Assembly: GCF_001005725.1 (NCBI RefSeq)
Contig: NZ_LBIC01000003.1
Coordinates: 186,001-250,000 of the forward strand
DNA: 64,000 bases
DNA from: Sphingobium chungbukense
GTDB lineage: Bacteria; Pseudomonadota; Alphaproteobacteria; Sphingomonadales; Sphingomonadaceae
Direction: 5' to 3'
Each line of letters starts with the position of its first letter. Positions within the stretch are counted from its first letter, which is position 1. This document shows, in pieces, positions 1-7,000 of this stretch. A program made the position numbers and the translations under genes. Below the pieces are notes generated by a model, which was given only the letters and a program-made list of their open reading frames with translations, had not been told where the DNA came from and did no database searches.

Positions 1-103
1 TGTTGTTGAACTTGCGCCACTCGAAGGCATCCCTCGCCGCCGATGCGCGTTCGATGAAGCGTTCCGCTTCCGCAATCGCTGCGGTGAGGCTGTCGGGGTT
101 CAT
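1..103 (-). CDS. Small phage protein, 3' end outside window
   Basis: The 5' part of a leftward gene starts with ATG at 103 and runs off the left edge, giving 34 visible residues beginning MNPDSLTAAIAEAE. The visible part looks helical and is rich in Ala and Glu. It is the most distal gene of the early leftward operon in this window. No family was recognised. Confidence 0.5.
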   Translation of the reverse strand, partial: MNPDSLTAAIAEAERFIERASAARDAFEWRKFNN

Positions 104-162
104 GCTCACTGAAATTCTGTGGCCGGTCTTGTTAGGTGCCGGCCACTCCCTGTTGAAAGTGG

Positions 163-381
163 TTAGGCGACCTTCGCCTTGAACTGCTTGAGGTTGGCCC
201 GCGACCGCCGATACTTCGCGGCGTCGTCAGCGTTGGCGGCGGCTTCGATCCGCGCTGCGTCACGCTCGCGCTTGTACTTGGCGGCCAGCGTATCGAGCGC
301 CCGAACGTCCTGCTCCAAATCCACATTCGCCTTAGCCATCAGGGCCAGGGCGGCTTCGTGCTTGCGTCTCGTGATGAACAT
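163..381 (-). CDS. Small basic helical phage protein
   Basis: This 72-residue protein is rich in Ala, Lys, Arg and Glu and should form a long helix or coiled coil (about residues 12-60). It lies in the leftward early operon, 12 bp downstream of the DUF1367-like gene, with a purine-rich GGGGAGA stretch before its ATG. No enzymatic motif is visible. The function is unknown; a nucleic-acid-binding or accessory early protein is possible. Confidence 0.6.
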   Translation of the reverse strand: MFITRRKHEAALALMAKANVDLEQDVRALDTLAAKYKRERDAARIEAAANADDAAKYRRSRANLKQFKAKVA

Positions 382-393
382 GGGTTTCTCCCC

Positions 394-831
394 TCAGGCT
401 GCGTGTGCTTGTGCTTCGGAAGTCAGGGCCGTCACCTCAACGCCAAGCCATTTGCTCAGCGTCTCGAAAGCCCACTGGATAAAGTCATTGCGCTCAGGCT
501 CGCTCATTTTGGCGAAGCTGATGCTGTCGTAATTCTTGACGATTTCGCCGCTTGGCAGGACGGTCTGGCCGTATAGACCGCGCCGGTCCTTAAGGATGCG
601 ATGCAGCATCGTGTCGTCTATTGCATCGCCCTCACACAGTTCGGACAGCATGGGCGCGCATATGCCCAGCACGATCCAGTAGAGTGCGATCCGGCGATGA
701 TTTCCCTGCATCCGCGTGATCTTAACGCGGACATTCCCCTTCACTTCCGCCATGGCTTTTTCTGCCGCCGGGGACGCCGGGAACAGGCCGCCAAGGCGCG
801 GGGTGAAGATGAGCGGGGCCTGATCAGCCAT
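394..831 (-). CDS. DUF1367-like phage protein
   Basis: This 145-residue protein resembles the phage DUF1367 family: a short N-terminal strand region (PLIFTPRLGGLFPAS), then a 'NHRRIALYWIVLG' helix and a C-terminal stretch about a hypothetical-substrate-free helical region with SISFAKM. The family is common beside recombination genes of lambdoid phages and has no firmly established reaction. The start at 831 was chosen because it overlaps the stop of the upstream nuclease-like gene (824) by 8 bp; upstream in-frame sequence back to 1089 is only a shadow of that neighbour. Confidence 0.6.
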   Translation of the reverse strand: MADQAPLIFTPRLGGLFPASPAAEKAMAEVKGNVRVKITRMQGNHRRIALYWIVLGICAPMLSELCEGDAIDDTMLHRILKDRRGLYGQTVLPSGEIVKNYDSISFAKMSEPERNDFIQWAFETLSKWLGVEVTALTSEAQAHAA

Positions 832-1180
832 GGAATGACTCCCATGCGCGACGGCCGGGCCATGCCTGCCAATAGGCTTTGGACGCCTCCAGCGCGTTGA
901 TCTTGAAATTGGCTTCGAAGGTCTGCCAGCCCCAGGAATGCTGCGCGGCATGATGGGCCGAACACATAGGCACGCAGAACCTGTCCGCGACCTTGAGAGC
1001 CATCCCCTTGCCCCCGGCATAATCGACATGCGCGGCTTCAATGCGCCCGTCGCATCCACCCTTGTCCGACAACATGCAGTTGCGGCCACGGAGCCATTGC
1101 AGGAAGCTGGGAGCGCGCAGTTGGAAATCAGCTTTGTGGCTGTTTTTCTTGCGCGGGCGAAATGCGGATGCGGTCAGCAT
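824..1180 (-). CDS. DUF968/HNH-like putative nuclease
   Basis: This 118-residue protein has a Cys/His-rich core: a Cys pair near residues 35-43 (CMLSDKGGC), a 'RIEAAHVDY' histidine segment and a 'VPMCSAHHAAQH' segment. The arrangement C..C..AAH..C..HH..H is typical of the HNH/DUF968 (YbcO-like) treble-clef nucleases of phage recombination regions. It sits directly downstream of ssb and rad52-like genes, consistent with processing of recombination intermediates. Nuclease activity is inferred from family and context. Confidence 0.65.
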   Translation of the reverse strand: MLTASAFRPRKKNSHKADFQLRAPSFLQWLRGRNCMLSDKGGCDGRIEAAHVDYAGGKGMALKVADRFCVPMCSAHHAAQHSWGWQTFEANFKINALEASKAYWQAWPGRRAWESFHG

Positions 1181-1188
1181 AGCGAGCC

Positions 1189-1626
1189 TCAGAAGGGGAC
1201 GTGGTCCTGATCGCCGTAGTGGAACGACGATTCATCAGATTGATTGCCACTGTCGGAGCGACCGCCTCCCTGTGGAGCGCCGTCGAGCATGGTCAGAACT
1301 GCGCCCGGACCGCTCAGCGATACTTCGGTCGTGTATCGATCGTTACCAGATTGATCTTGCCACTTGCGGGTGCGGAGGGTGCCTTCGACATAAACTTTCG
1401 AACCCTTGCGCAGATACCGCTCAGCAACGCCAACAAGCCCATCGCCGGTAATAACCACGCTATGCCACTCGGTACGCTCTTTCCGCTCTCCGCTGGCGCG
1501 ATCCTTCCAGTTTTCAGATGTCGCGATGCGAAGGTTGGCGACCCGCCCCCCGTTCTGGAAACTCCGGATTTCCGGGTCGGCACCAAGGTTGCCAACAATT
1601 ATCACTTTGCAGACTGATCCGGCCAT
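1189..1626 (-). CDS. ssb: Single-stranded DNA-binding protein
   Basis: This 145-residue SSB has the OB-fold core (starting [15 protein letters not shown], with the typical 'WHSVVI' and '[14 protein letters not shown]' segments), a short Gly/Ser-rich linker and a C-terminal acidic tip ending DHVPF, a variant of the DDDIPF tip that recruits partner proteins. It binds ssDNA during phage replication and recombination. Its ATG overlaps the TAA of the rad52-like gene by one base, so the two are translationally coupled, as expected for an SSB/annealase pair. Confidence 0.95.
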   Translation of the reverse strand: MAGSVCKVIIVGNLGADPEIRSFQNGGRVANLRIATSENWKDRASGERKERTEWHSVVITGDGLVGVAERYLRKGSKVYVEGTLRTRKWQDQSGNDRYTTEVSLSGPGAVLTMLDGAPQGGGRSDSGNQSDESSFHYGDQDHVPF

Positions 1627-2282
1627 TATGCAGCTTTCTTTTTGCGGTGGAGTGCGCTCATCGCTTCATCAAAGCGTGATTGCGGGATAGTTTTGAGGCT
1701 TGTGACGCCCATGAATTTGCAGAAGGCTTGAAGGTCTGCCTGCACGTCATCGGCGGCGTTCTGGAGGCGTGTTAACTGCTCCTCGGTGACAAGCTGGTCC
1801 TGCCGGGGCTGAACTGGCGCTACAGCGCCGCCAGCGGCGCTCCGCAACTGCGCCAGACCTCGCGGCGTCCACTTCTTCCAGTATTTCTTGCCGTTCCGGT
1901 CAGCGCTTTCGCATTCTGCCCAGATGGCATCCATGTCATAGAGATAGCGCCCAACGCCCCATTTCACGGCGGCGCGTTTGAAGGCGTCCGAAATGGCCCC
2001 CTTCTCGCCCTCAACATCGGTGTCGCCAGCGCCATCGCTCTTGCTAATCCAGTCATCACCGCACTTGATCGAGATGGTGCAGATCAGCCGGCCCTTGCCA
2101 GTCTCGGTATAACTGTCCGACCAACCTTCTGGGCCGCAGACTTCATCCAGACGGCGCATCACATCGCGAGCGTCGATATAGGCGAGCGCCATGGCGGCGG
2201 TGCCATCGCCCTTAAGGGTTTGCGCCCGCCAGTGGACAGCATCACCGGGGAACGGACGTGAGAGTGCATCGAACATGCTCAT
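1626..2282 (-). CDS. Rad52/22-family single-strand annealing protein
   Basis: This 218-residue protein carries the Rad52/22 double-strand-break-repair signature: an N-terminal '[22 protein letters not shown]' type segment, a central '[24 protein letters not shown]' type block (about residues 100-130) and a divergent C-terminus. Phage members anneal complementary ssDNA coated by SSB and drive homologous recombination. It is coupled to ssb downstream (1-bp overlap) and to the Gp157-like gene upstream (ATGA overlap at 2279-2282). Family assignment is firm; the activity is inferred from relatives. Confidence 0.85.
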   Translation of the reverse strand: MSMFDALSRPFPGDAVHWRAQTLKGDGTAAMALAYIDARDVMRRLDEVCGPEGWSDSYTETGKGRLICTISIKCGDDWISKSDGAGDTDVEGEKGAISDAFKRAAVKWGVGRYLYDMDAIWAECESADRNGKKYWKKWTPRGLAQLRSAAGGAVAPVQPRQDQLVTEEQLTRLQNAADDVQADLQAFCKFMGVTSLKTIPQSRFDEAMSALHRKKKAA

Positions 2283-2773
2283 TTCCGCCTCACGGTGATG
2301 CTGGTGCCGCCGTTATCCATGGTCGCCCATGAGGGCAGGCCGTCGGGGCTGTTAGGATCAATCGCCTTTAGCTTTTCGCGGTCCAGTTTCCGGTCGAACT
2401 TGCAATAAGCATCCGGCACCAGATCGATGTTTGGGAAGATAACCTTGGGGGCGACCACGCGATGGCTGATCGTCGCCTCCGGCAGCGTGAGCTTGTCGAT
2501 CCCAGCAATCTCCATCAGCGCCTTGATCATGTCCCGGCGCGTGGCAATGCGGTTCTTGGCCCGATCCTGCCGAGCCTTGCGGTCATCAATCTGCTCGGCG
2601 AGCGCGTTTACAACACCCTCGTCGTCTTCGTTCCAAGACAGGAGCTTGCCGACATACTCATGAAGATCGGTAAGCCCTTCCAGGCTATCATGCAGCAGCC
2701 GTTCGTCATCCTCGTCATCAGGCAGCATGGCCTTGACTGCGGCGATCTGCTGGACGGTGAAATTATAGCCCAT
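2279..2773 (-). CDS. Siphovirus Gp157-like protein
   Basis: This 164-residue protein has a long helical, charged middle (acidic 'DDEDDERL' and a basic 'DRKARQDRAKNRIATRRDMIKALM' type coiled coil, here abbreviated) and a C-terminal half with 'LPEATISHRVVAPKV' and 'LPDAYCKFDRKLDREKLKA'-like segments typical of the Gp157 family. Such proteins sit beside annealases and SSBs in many phages and some are linked to phage resistance, but the mechanism is not established. The start at 2773 lies 11 bp inside the upstream gene; an ATG at 2791 is an alternative. Confidence 0.75.
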   Translation of the reverse strand: MGYNFTVQQIAAVKAMLPDDEDDERLLHDSLEGLTDLHEYVGKLLSWNEDDEGVVNALAEQIDDRKARQDRAKNRIATRRDMIKALMEIAGIDKLTLPEATISHRVVAPKVIFPNIDLVPDAYCKFDRKLDREKLKAIDPNSPDGLPSWATMDNGGTSITVRRK

Positions 2774-3023
2774 TGCGTTTGCTCCGGTCATATGCCGCCC
2801 AGAAGGCATTGCGCGCACGGCGCTGGCCTTCCTCGTAGCGGAGGTCGATATCTTCGAGGGCCTGGCAGGCGTGGACATGCCACGCCGCAAAAGAGGGATA
2901 GCCACCTTTGCGAGCCAGCCATTCGGCAGCACAGGCGCGCCGCTCAATCTGATACAAGCGCTCGTCAGTGATGACGGGCTGGTCGCGCCAGTTAGGAGCG
3001 GCGAAGTCGTGAACATGTTTCAT
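2763..3023 (-). CDS. Hypothetical early phage protein
   Basis: This 86-residue protein is rich in aromatic and charged residues (begins MKHVHDFAAPNWRDQPVITD). The start at 3023 forms an ATGA overlap with the upstream stop. It shows no membrane segment or recognisable domain. It belongs to the leftward early operon. Confidence 0.65.
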   Translation of the reverse strand: MKHVHDFAAPNWRDQPVITDERLYQIERRACAAEWLARKGGYPSFAAWHVHACQALEDIDLRYEEGQRRARNAFWAAYDRSKRNGL

Positions 3024-3220
3024 GCCAGTTCCGCCCGCTCCAATTGCGCCAGCGTCACCCCATGCGGGGCAAGGATGGCATTCACGTCTGCCCGCAATTT
3101 GCAGGCCAGAGCGTGGGCGTCGTTCGCGCACTGCTGCGCATCATCGCCTCGGCGCTCAATGTCGAACTGGCGTTCTGCCGCCTTCAAGGCACAGTAGCGC
3201 GTTAGATCGGTTCCTATCAT
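3020..3220 (-). CDS. Hypothetical early phage protein
   Basis: This 66-residue, probably helical protein (begins MIGTDLTRYCALKAAERQ) overlaps both neighbours by the 4-bp ATGA arrangement, so it is translated in the same coupled series. The overlaps are the main evidence that it is real. No domain was recognised. Confidence 0.6.
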   Translation of the reverse strand: MIGTDLTRYCALKAAERQFDIERRGDDAQQCANDAHALACKLRADVNAILAPHGVTLAQLERAELA

Positions 3221-3429
3221 GGCCGTCCCTCCCGGCGCCCAAGCGCCATGAATGCGTCGATGCTCTCAGCCATCTGCGACCTGATGCGGGGTCCGAACGA
3301 GCCGCCCGGATAGGTCCGGAACGCGATGCGCTCTTGCTCGGCGCGCTCAATCTCAGCCTTGTAGGCGTAGACCTCTTCCCATGCCTTGGTGGCTGCATCG
3401 CTGATGAGAGAGCGGGGCTGATGGGTCAT
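3217..3429 (-). CDS. Hypothetical early phage protein
   Basis: This 70-residue protein (begins MTHQPRSLISDAATKAWEEV) is coupled by ATGA overlaps at both ends. It is charged and predicted soluble, with an N-terminal helical half and a C-terminal 'GRREGRP' tail. The function is unknown. Confidence 0.6.
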   Translation of the reverse strand: MTHQPRSLISDAATKAWEEVYAYKAEIERAEQERIAFRTYPGGSFGPRIRSQMAESIDAFMALGRREGRP

Positions 3430-3749
3430 TGCCCTGCCTCCAGCTTGGCGAGGGTGGCGCGCTGGTATTGCTCCTGCACAGACACGGGCGGCTCGCCGTG
3501 GATGCGGTCATGCTCCTGACGCTCAGCGGCATCAGCCAGTTCGTCATCGCTCATCGGGCGCCAGCCTTTGCCGTCACATTCCGAGCAAATCGGGCCAAAC
3601 GGCCACATGAAGCCCAGATTGTCGCACTTCGGGCATTCGATTTCTGGGGTGTCAAAAACTGTCACCCTTCCAGCCTGATAATGCTCGTCGCACGTAAACT
3701 TACTGCCGACACATCTAGGGCAATCCGCCTGCCAGTTACTCCGGGTCAT
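3426..3749 (-). CDS. Zinc-ribbon phage protein
   Basis: This 107-residue protein has three CxxC-type pairs: CPRCVGSKFTC (residues 10-20), CPKC (about 39-42) and CSECDGKGW (about 55-63). The last resembles the DnaJ CxxCxGxG zinc-finger repeat. It probably binds zinc as a double zinc ribbon. The C-terminal 45 residues are acidic and helical. It overlaps the next gene downstream (3217-3429) by 4 bp. The role is unknown; single-strand nucleic-acid or protein binding is plausible. Confidence 0.7.
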   Translation of the reverse strand: MTRSNWQADCPRCVGSKFTCDEHYQAGRVTVFDTPEIECPKCDNLGFMWPFGPICSECDGKGWRPMSDDELADAAERQEHDRIHGEPPVSVQEQYQRATLAKLEAGQ

Positions 3750-3918
3750 AATTCTGGTCCTCGTCCTCGATGGCGGTCAGTAGCGCGCACCGATAATTCA
3801 CGATGCCGTGGCGCTCTTTCATCGCCTCTGCGATCAGGTCGTAGGCTTGGCCAAAGCGGCCATCCTTCCATCCCCCAGCGCCTTCGTAAGCGGCGCGTTC
3901 TGGGATACGGTCGCCCAT
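3736..3918 (-). CDS. Hypothetical early phage protein
   Basis: This 60-residue protein (begins MGDRIPERAAYEGAGGWKDG) has a central helix 'AYDLIAEAMKERHGI'. Its ATG overlaps the stop of the 41-residue membrane protein upstream (TGATG), and its 3' end overlaps the zinc-ribbon gene by 14 bp. No domain was recognised. Confidence 0.6.
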   Translation of the reverse strand: MGDRIPERAAYEGAGGWKDGRFGQAYDLIAEAMKERHGIVNYRCALLTAIEDEDQNYDPE

Positions 3919-4043
3919 CACAACCCTCCCGCCACAATCCAAAGCGGCAGAGCCACCAGAACGAGAGCAATCGTCACCGCTTCCAGGCGGGTCAGCGTTA
4001 TGCTGTCGCGGCCATTGCGAAGGGCGTTGGTGAAGCGGGTCAT
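3918..4043 (-). CDS. Small single-pass membrane protein
   Basis: This 41-residue protein begins MTRFTNALRNGRDSIT and continues with a hydrophobic segment (about residues 22-40, EAVTIALVLVALPLWIVAGG) that can span the membrane once, with a basic N-terminus probably inside. It was found by reading the gap between two coupled genes: its stop overlaps the next ATG, and the upstream stop lies 3 bp before its own ATG. The function is unknown. Confidence 0.6.
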   Translation of the reverse strand: MTRFTNALRNGRDSITLTRLEAVTIALVLVALPLWIVAGGL

Positions 4044-4045
4044 GG

Positions 4046-4228
4046 TCAGTACCACCCCATGTCACGATCAAGCTGCTCGTGCGCTTCGTCGCGTTCCTGC
4101 TGGTAGGCATTGCGAGCCTCGCGGACACATTCGAGCGCGCCGCAGTCGTCAAGCGGTTCGGAAAAGCGATCCTTGGGACCGATGTCTGCGCCGCAGTTGA
4201 AACAGTAGTGCCTGTTAGAAGCCATCAT
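4046..4228 (-). CDS. Small Cys-rich (zinc-finger-like) protein
   Basis: This 60-residue protein has a CFNCG pair (residues 9-12) and a second pair in DDCGALEC (about 28-34), spaced like a small treble-clef or zinc-ribbon, followed by a charged helix. It lies in the early leftward operon. The function is unknown. Confidence 0.6.
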   Translation of the reverse strand: MMASNRHYCFNCGADIGPKDRFSEPLDDCGALECVREARNAYQQERDEAHEQLDRDMGWY

Positions 4229-4289
4229 ACCTGCTCCTGTGATGCTGAAATCATGGCCAGCCCGGCGCGAAACCGGGATGGAATAGATG

Positions 4290-4550
4290 TCAGGCGGCGA
4301 TCTGAGGGGTGTGGTCGATGATGCTAGCGGTCAGGGCGTCAGCCGTTGCGCGACCAGCGGCGGCAACTTCCTCAGCAACCAGCGACACGATGCGCTCGCT
4401 CATTTCCGGCGACAGGTTCAGTTCGACCTTGCCGTGCTGGCCGTGCAGTTCCATCGTGCAGCGGAAGGGCTTCGATGCGTCGGGCTTGCCATATCCAGCG
4501 CCAAAGTAGCCTTCACGGTTGATTGATACGTGGGTCACAAACATGTTCAT
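4290..4550 (-). CDS. Hypothetical early phage protein
   Basis: This 86-residue protein (begins MNMFVTHVSINREGYFGAGY) has an N-terminal beta-rich half ('CTMELHGQHGKVELNLSPEM') and a C-terminal Ala-rich helix. A purine-rich GGAGGAGAAT precedes the ATG. It is predicted cytoplasmic. The function is unknown. Confidence 0.65.
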   Translation of the reverse strand: MNMFVTHVSINREGYFGAGYGKPDASKPFRCTMELHGQHGKVELNLSPEMSERIVSLVAEEVAAAGRATADALTASIIDHTPQIAA

Positions 4551-4613
4551 TCTCCTCCTGTCGTAAATCTCATCCGCGCCCTGCCCCCGATAAGAGGCAG
4601 GACAGGGGGAGAT

Positions 4614-4856
4614 TCAGGCGGCCATGACCAGTGTGGCGGACGAAAGGCAGCGAGTGACGATCGCCGCCGCACACTCTTCGGCGCTGGGGAACTCGCAGGC
4701 AGCGTCATACCCGACCGCATCAATGCAGGCATCCAGCAGGCGATTGCTGGCCTGGATGTAGCCGCGCGGATCAGCGCAGGTTTCGAAGTTGCCCATGCGC
4801 AGGATCGAGGCATAAAGGCCGTCGATCTTTTCGAACTGCTGAAGCGTGATGCTCAC
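4614..4856 (-). CDS. Hypothetical early phage protein (GTG start)
   Basis: This 80-residue protein begins with GTG at 4856, which overlaps the TGA of the upstream 55-residue gene (GTGA); that coupling decides the start. It contains three Cys and an N-terminal 'LQQFEKIDGLYASIL' helix. No family was recognised. Confidence 0.6.
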   Translation of the reverse strand: MSITLQQFEKIDGLYASILRMGNFETCADPRGYIQASNRLLDACIDAVGYDAACEFPSAEECAAAIVTRCLSSATLVMAA

Positions 4857-5020
4857 TCGCCGCTCTCCAGTTTGCAGTCCGCATCCTCGACGGCATCCAG
4901 AGCAGCCTTGACCGCGTGGTAAATGTCGCCTTCGCTGCTATACTCATCAGCGACTTGCCAGATCAGGCCATAAGCCTGGGCAAGACGTTGATCTTTCCAT
5001 TCTTGCGCGGCGATCACCAT
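4853..5020 (-). CDS. Small hypothetical early protein
   Basis: This 55-residue acidic helical protein (begins MVIAAQEWKDQRLAQAYGLI) was read from the gap between two coupled genes. Its ATG lies inside the end of the upstream gene and its stop overlaps the downstream GTG. The function is unknown. Confidence 0.6.
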   Translation of the reverse strand: MVIAAQEWKDQRLAQAYGLIWQVADEYSSEGDIYHAVKAALDAVEDADCKLESGE

Positions 5021-5247
5021 GACATCGCCTCCTCAAGCGTTTCGCAGCGGACAAGGCCGTTGTGCGGAACAAAGGAGTAGAAGCGGCCCGTTGCAGGCTG
5101 CCAAAGGGCATACAGGTCAGGACGGTGATCGCCGGGCGTTGCAACCTTGGCGACAACCTCAAGTCCTTTGACAAAGCCAACGGACACATGATCGCCGATT
5201 TCCCAGCTTTGCTTCGCCTTGGGCCGGTATGCTGTTCCGTATGCCAT
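5014..5247 (-). CDS. First gene of the leftward early operon
   Basis: This 77-residue protein (begins MAYGTAYRPKAKQSWEIGDH) is predicted to be a small beta-rich, SH3-like protein ('GDHVSVGFVKGLEVVAKV', then 'DLYALWQPATGRFY'). It has a strong AAGGAGG ribosome site (5254-5260) and is the first gene behind the repressor-controlled leftward promoter, so it should be among the first proteins made on induction. The function is unknown. Confidence 0.65.
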   Translation of the reverse strand: MAYGTAYRPKAKQSWEIGDHVSVGFVKGLEVVAKVATPGDHRPDLYALWQPATGRFYSFVPHNGLVRCETLEEAMSW

Positions 5248-5280
5248 TCTCTTCCTCCTTCAGCTTGGCCGGTAGGAGGG

Positions 5281-5309
5281 GTTAAAGCACATCCATGTGT
5301 GCTTCGCAA
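5281..5309 (-). promoter_or_regulatory. Leftward early promoter (PL-like)
   Basis: On the minus strand, TTGCGA (5309-5304), a 17-bp spacer and TTTAAC (5286-5281) form a sigma70-type promoter ahead of the leftward operon. The spacer is filled by the operator at 5285-5304. The expected start point near 5274 leaves a leader of about 27 bases with an AAGGAGG ribosome site before the ATG at 5247. Confidence 0.7.
5285..5304. promoter_or_regulatory. Operator OL1 (AAGCACA-N6-TGTGCTT)
   Basis: A 20-bp near-perfect inverted repeat, AAGCACA TCCATG TGTGCTT, lies between -35 and -10 of the leftward promoter. It covers the last -35 base and the first two -10 bases, the same geometry as the site at 6069-6088. 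It is presumably bound by the S24-type repressor and/or the Cro-like protein. Confidence 0.75.
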
Positions 5310-5315
5310 GAGAAA

Positions 5316-5335
5316 AAGCACATGTGCATGTGCTA
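5316..5335. promoter_or_regulatory. Operator OL2
   Basis: A second copy of the operator, AAGCACA TGTGCA TGTGCTA (one mismatch in the right arm), is centred 31 bp, about three helical turns, upstream of OL1. The spacing would allow cooperative binding on one DNA face. Confidence 0.7.
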
Positions 5336-5355
5336 TTTTTAAAGGGGCGCGAGAA

Positions 5356-6045
5356 TCACACGATTCTTGGGCGATAGTCCCCTATGACGAGACCAATGAT
5401 CTCGATGCGCTCAACGTCACCGCCCGGATGATCGACATCAACTGGCGTTTGAAATTCGGGATCGTCCGATTGCGGCCAAAGCCAGCGTTTGCCGTTCCGT
5501 TCCTGGAAAAGCTTTACCGTCGCCTCGACCAGCCCGTGGGCGGAATAGCTGTAAACAATGACATGATCGCCATCACGCGGTGGCCGGGCATCGAGCATGG
5601 GCACCCAGATAACCACTGCGCCCTCTTTATATTCGCGATTCATTGAGGTTCCGCGCACTTCCAGCGCTCTGGCCCTATTCTTAAAGCGGGGCGGCACTGG
5701 CACATCAACATCGTACCAGTCGCTGCGTTCCCATTCGACCGCTTCCCTGAAATAGCCTGCCTGCACGTGTCCCATCACCCAGATCGGCGCGGGTGTCGCC
5801 GGTTCCGGGGCCTCTCCACTTATTTTCCAAGAGGGCACATTATAGACCCTAGCCAGCTTCGCATAGGTCATATGATCCAGCCCGTCGCTGTGACCGTTCA
5901 GGAAATTGTACAGCGCATTCTTGGACACGCCCGCCGCCTTCGCCCACTGCTGGACGTTGGTGCCGAAATCCTTGATCGCCTTGCGGAGAAGGTCGCGCTT
6001 CTGGTCGGGTGTCATGCCGCCGCGAATATCAGAGCGTAAGCCCAT
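5356..6045 (-). CDS. CI-type repressor, HTH plus S24 peptidase
   Basis: This 229-residue repressor has an N-terminal helix-turn-helix (about residues 30-68, 'QQWAKAAGVSKNALYNFLNG') and a C-terminal LexA/CI-like S24 peptidase domain. Ser134 (in RGTSMN) and Lys178 (in TVKLF) form the Ser-Lys dyad, and Ala96-Gly97 in HVQAGYF is the expected self-cleavage site, so induction by RecA/SOS is likely. It maintains lysogeny, probably by binding the three AAGCACA-N6-TGTGCTT sites that flank the gene. The start at 6045 excludes an upstream extension that would run through the operator; the ATG at 6015 (Met11) is an alternative. Confidence 0.9.
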   Translation of the reverse strand: MGLRSDIRGGMTPDQKRDLLRKAIKDFGTNVQQWAKAAGVSKNALYNFLNGHSDGLDHMTYAKLARVYNVPSWKISGEAPEPATPAPIWVMGHVQAGYFREAVEWERSDWYDVDVPVPPRFKNRARALEVRGTSMNREYKEGAVVIWVPMLDARPPRDGDHVIVYSYSAHGLVEATVKLFQERNGKRWLWPQSDDPEFQTPVDVDHPGGDVERIEIIGLVIGDYRPRIV

Positions 6046-6063
6046 GCTGATGTGTTTTTCGTC

Positions 6064-6092
6064 TTGAAAAGCACATCCATATGTGCTTTCTA
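6064..6092 (+). promoter_or_regulatory. Rightward early promoter (PR-like)
   Basis: TTGAAA (6064-6069), a 17-bp spacer and TTTCTA (6087-6092) form a sigma70-type promoter reading into the Cro-like gene. The operator at 6069-6088 fills the spacer exactly as in the leftward promoter. The expected start point, 6099-6100, coincides with the ATG at 6100, so the transcript may be leaderless. Confidence 0.7.
6069..6088. promoter_or_regulatory. Operator OR (AAGCACA-N6-TGTGCTT)
   Basis: This is the most symmetric of three operator copies: AAGCACA TCCATA TGTGCTT, extended by one further A/T pair on each side. It lies between the repressor and Cro-like genes, within the rightward promoter, and could also influence transcription of the repressor gene itself. 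Confidence 0.75.
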
Positions 6093-6099
6093 GCAGGGC

Positions 6100-6297
6100 A
6101 TGGTTCACGACATCATCAACCGGGTCCGCGAGACCCTGAAACAGCCGGGGATGTCCAAGCATAAGCTGGCATTGATGGCTGGATTGCACCGCAACACCTT
6201 GCGCGAAGCAGATGCGGAGGACTGGAACCCATCCGCGTCCACGTTGGCTGCCCTTGAGCCGATTATCATGTCGGCAGAACAAGGACGGGCAGCATGA
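6100..6297 (+). CDS. Cro-like helix-turn-helix protein
   Basis: This 65-residue protein contains a short HTH ('MSKHKLALMAGLHRNTLREA', residues about 18-37) and is transcribed divergently from the repressor. Size and position match Cro of lambdoid phages, a small competitor of the repressor at the same operators. There is no good ribosome site; the predicted start of transcription falls at the ATG. Its stop overlaps the next ATG (ATGA). Confidence 0.75.
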   Translation: MVHDIINRVRETLKQPGMSKHKLALMAGLHRNTLREADAEDWNPSASTLAALEPIIMSAEQGRAA

Positions 6298-6752
6298 GGA
6301 AGCTTGACGTTAGGCCGATCAAGGTTCGCCTCATGGAGCGTATCTCTGTCGAGGGTGAATGCTGGTTCTGGACCGGAACGATAAACCCGAAGGGGTACGG
6401 CTCGCTCTCGGTTCGGGGTCGGTGCAACCTGGCGCACAGGCTGTCTTACGAGGCATTTTGCGGCCCAATCGGTGACGGCCTTCAAATCGATCACCTGTGT
6501 CGCAACAGGGCTTGCATCAATCCTGACCATCTTGAAGCAGTGACCGCTTCTGAGAATTGCAAAAGGGCTGCACCGTTTCATCCTGGCAGCAGGCCTCGAA
6601 CGCACTGCCTGAGAGGTCATGAATTTGCAGGTGATAACCTTTTTGTAGGCCGTGGAGGTAAGCGATATTGCCGGGCATGCTGCCGCATACGTGAAGCTAG
6701 CCGCCGCCACTACCGCCCCACCAAGCAGCCACAGGCGGAACGGGCAGCATGA
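6294..6752 (+). CDS. HNH endonuclease
   Basis: This 152-residue protein has an HNH_3-type core: 'CWFWTG' at the N-terminus, 'HRLSYEAFCGPI', then the metal-binding 'IDHLCRNRACINPDHLEAV' with His/Asn residues, followed by a C-terminal zinc knuckle-like 'CLRGHEF' and 'YCRACCRIR'. Such proteins cut DNA and include free-standing homing endonucleases and phage HNH nucleases. It overlaps both neighbours by ATGA, so it is well integrated in the early operon. Confidence 0.85.
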   Translation: MRKLDVRPIKVRLMERISVEGECWFWTGTINPKGYGSLSVRGRCNLAHRLSYEAFCGPIGDGLQIDHLCRNRACINPDHLEAVTASENCKRAAPFHPGSRPRTHCLRGHEFAGDNLFVGRGGKRYCRACCRIREASRRHYRPTKQPQAERAA

Positions 6753-7000
6753 GGGGCGTTTGCGCTACGTGCCGCTATTTCTTTGTTCAGGATAGCAAGG
6801 CGTTCCCGGATACGGATGGCGTTTGTCGTCGGCATGCTCCGCGAGGCCCTGCCATACCTGCCGGCTCCGGATGGTCCGTTTTTCCGCCAATGATGGCTGG
6901 GCACTGGTGCGGCGAGCATCAGGCGATTCCTCTGGCGGCCATGGGCAAGCGGATGCGCGAGATGACCGCGCTCGTGGAAGCACGAAAGGCCGCAGCATGA
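6749..7000 (+). CDS. Cys-rich small phage protein
   Basis: This 83-residue protein has an N-terminal CATCRYF pair, a VCRRHAP segment and a later HWCGEH; together these could hold a metal ion. The layout resembles small phage proteins of unknown function found beside methyltransferases. It is coupled by ATGA to the methyltransferase downstream. Confidence 0.65.
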   Translation: MRGVCATCRYFFVQDSKAFPDTDGVCRRHAPRGPAIPAGSGWSVFPPMMAGHWCGEHQAIPLAAMGKRMREMTALVEARKAAA

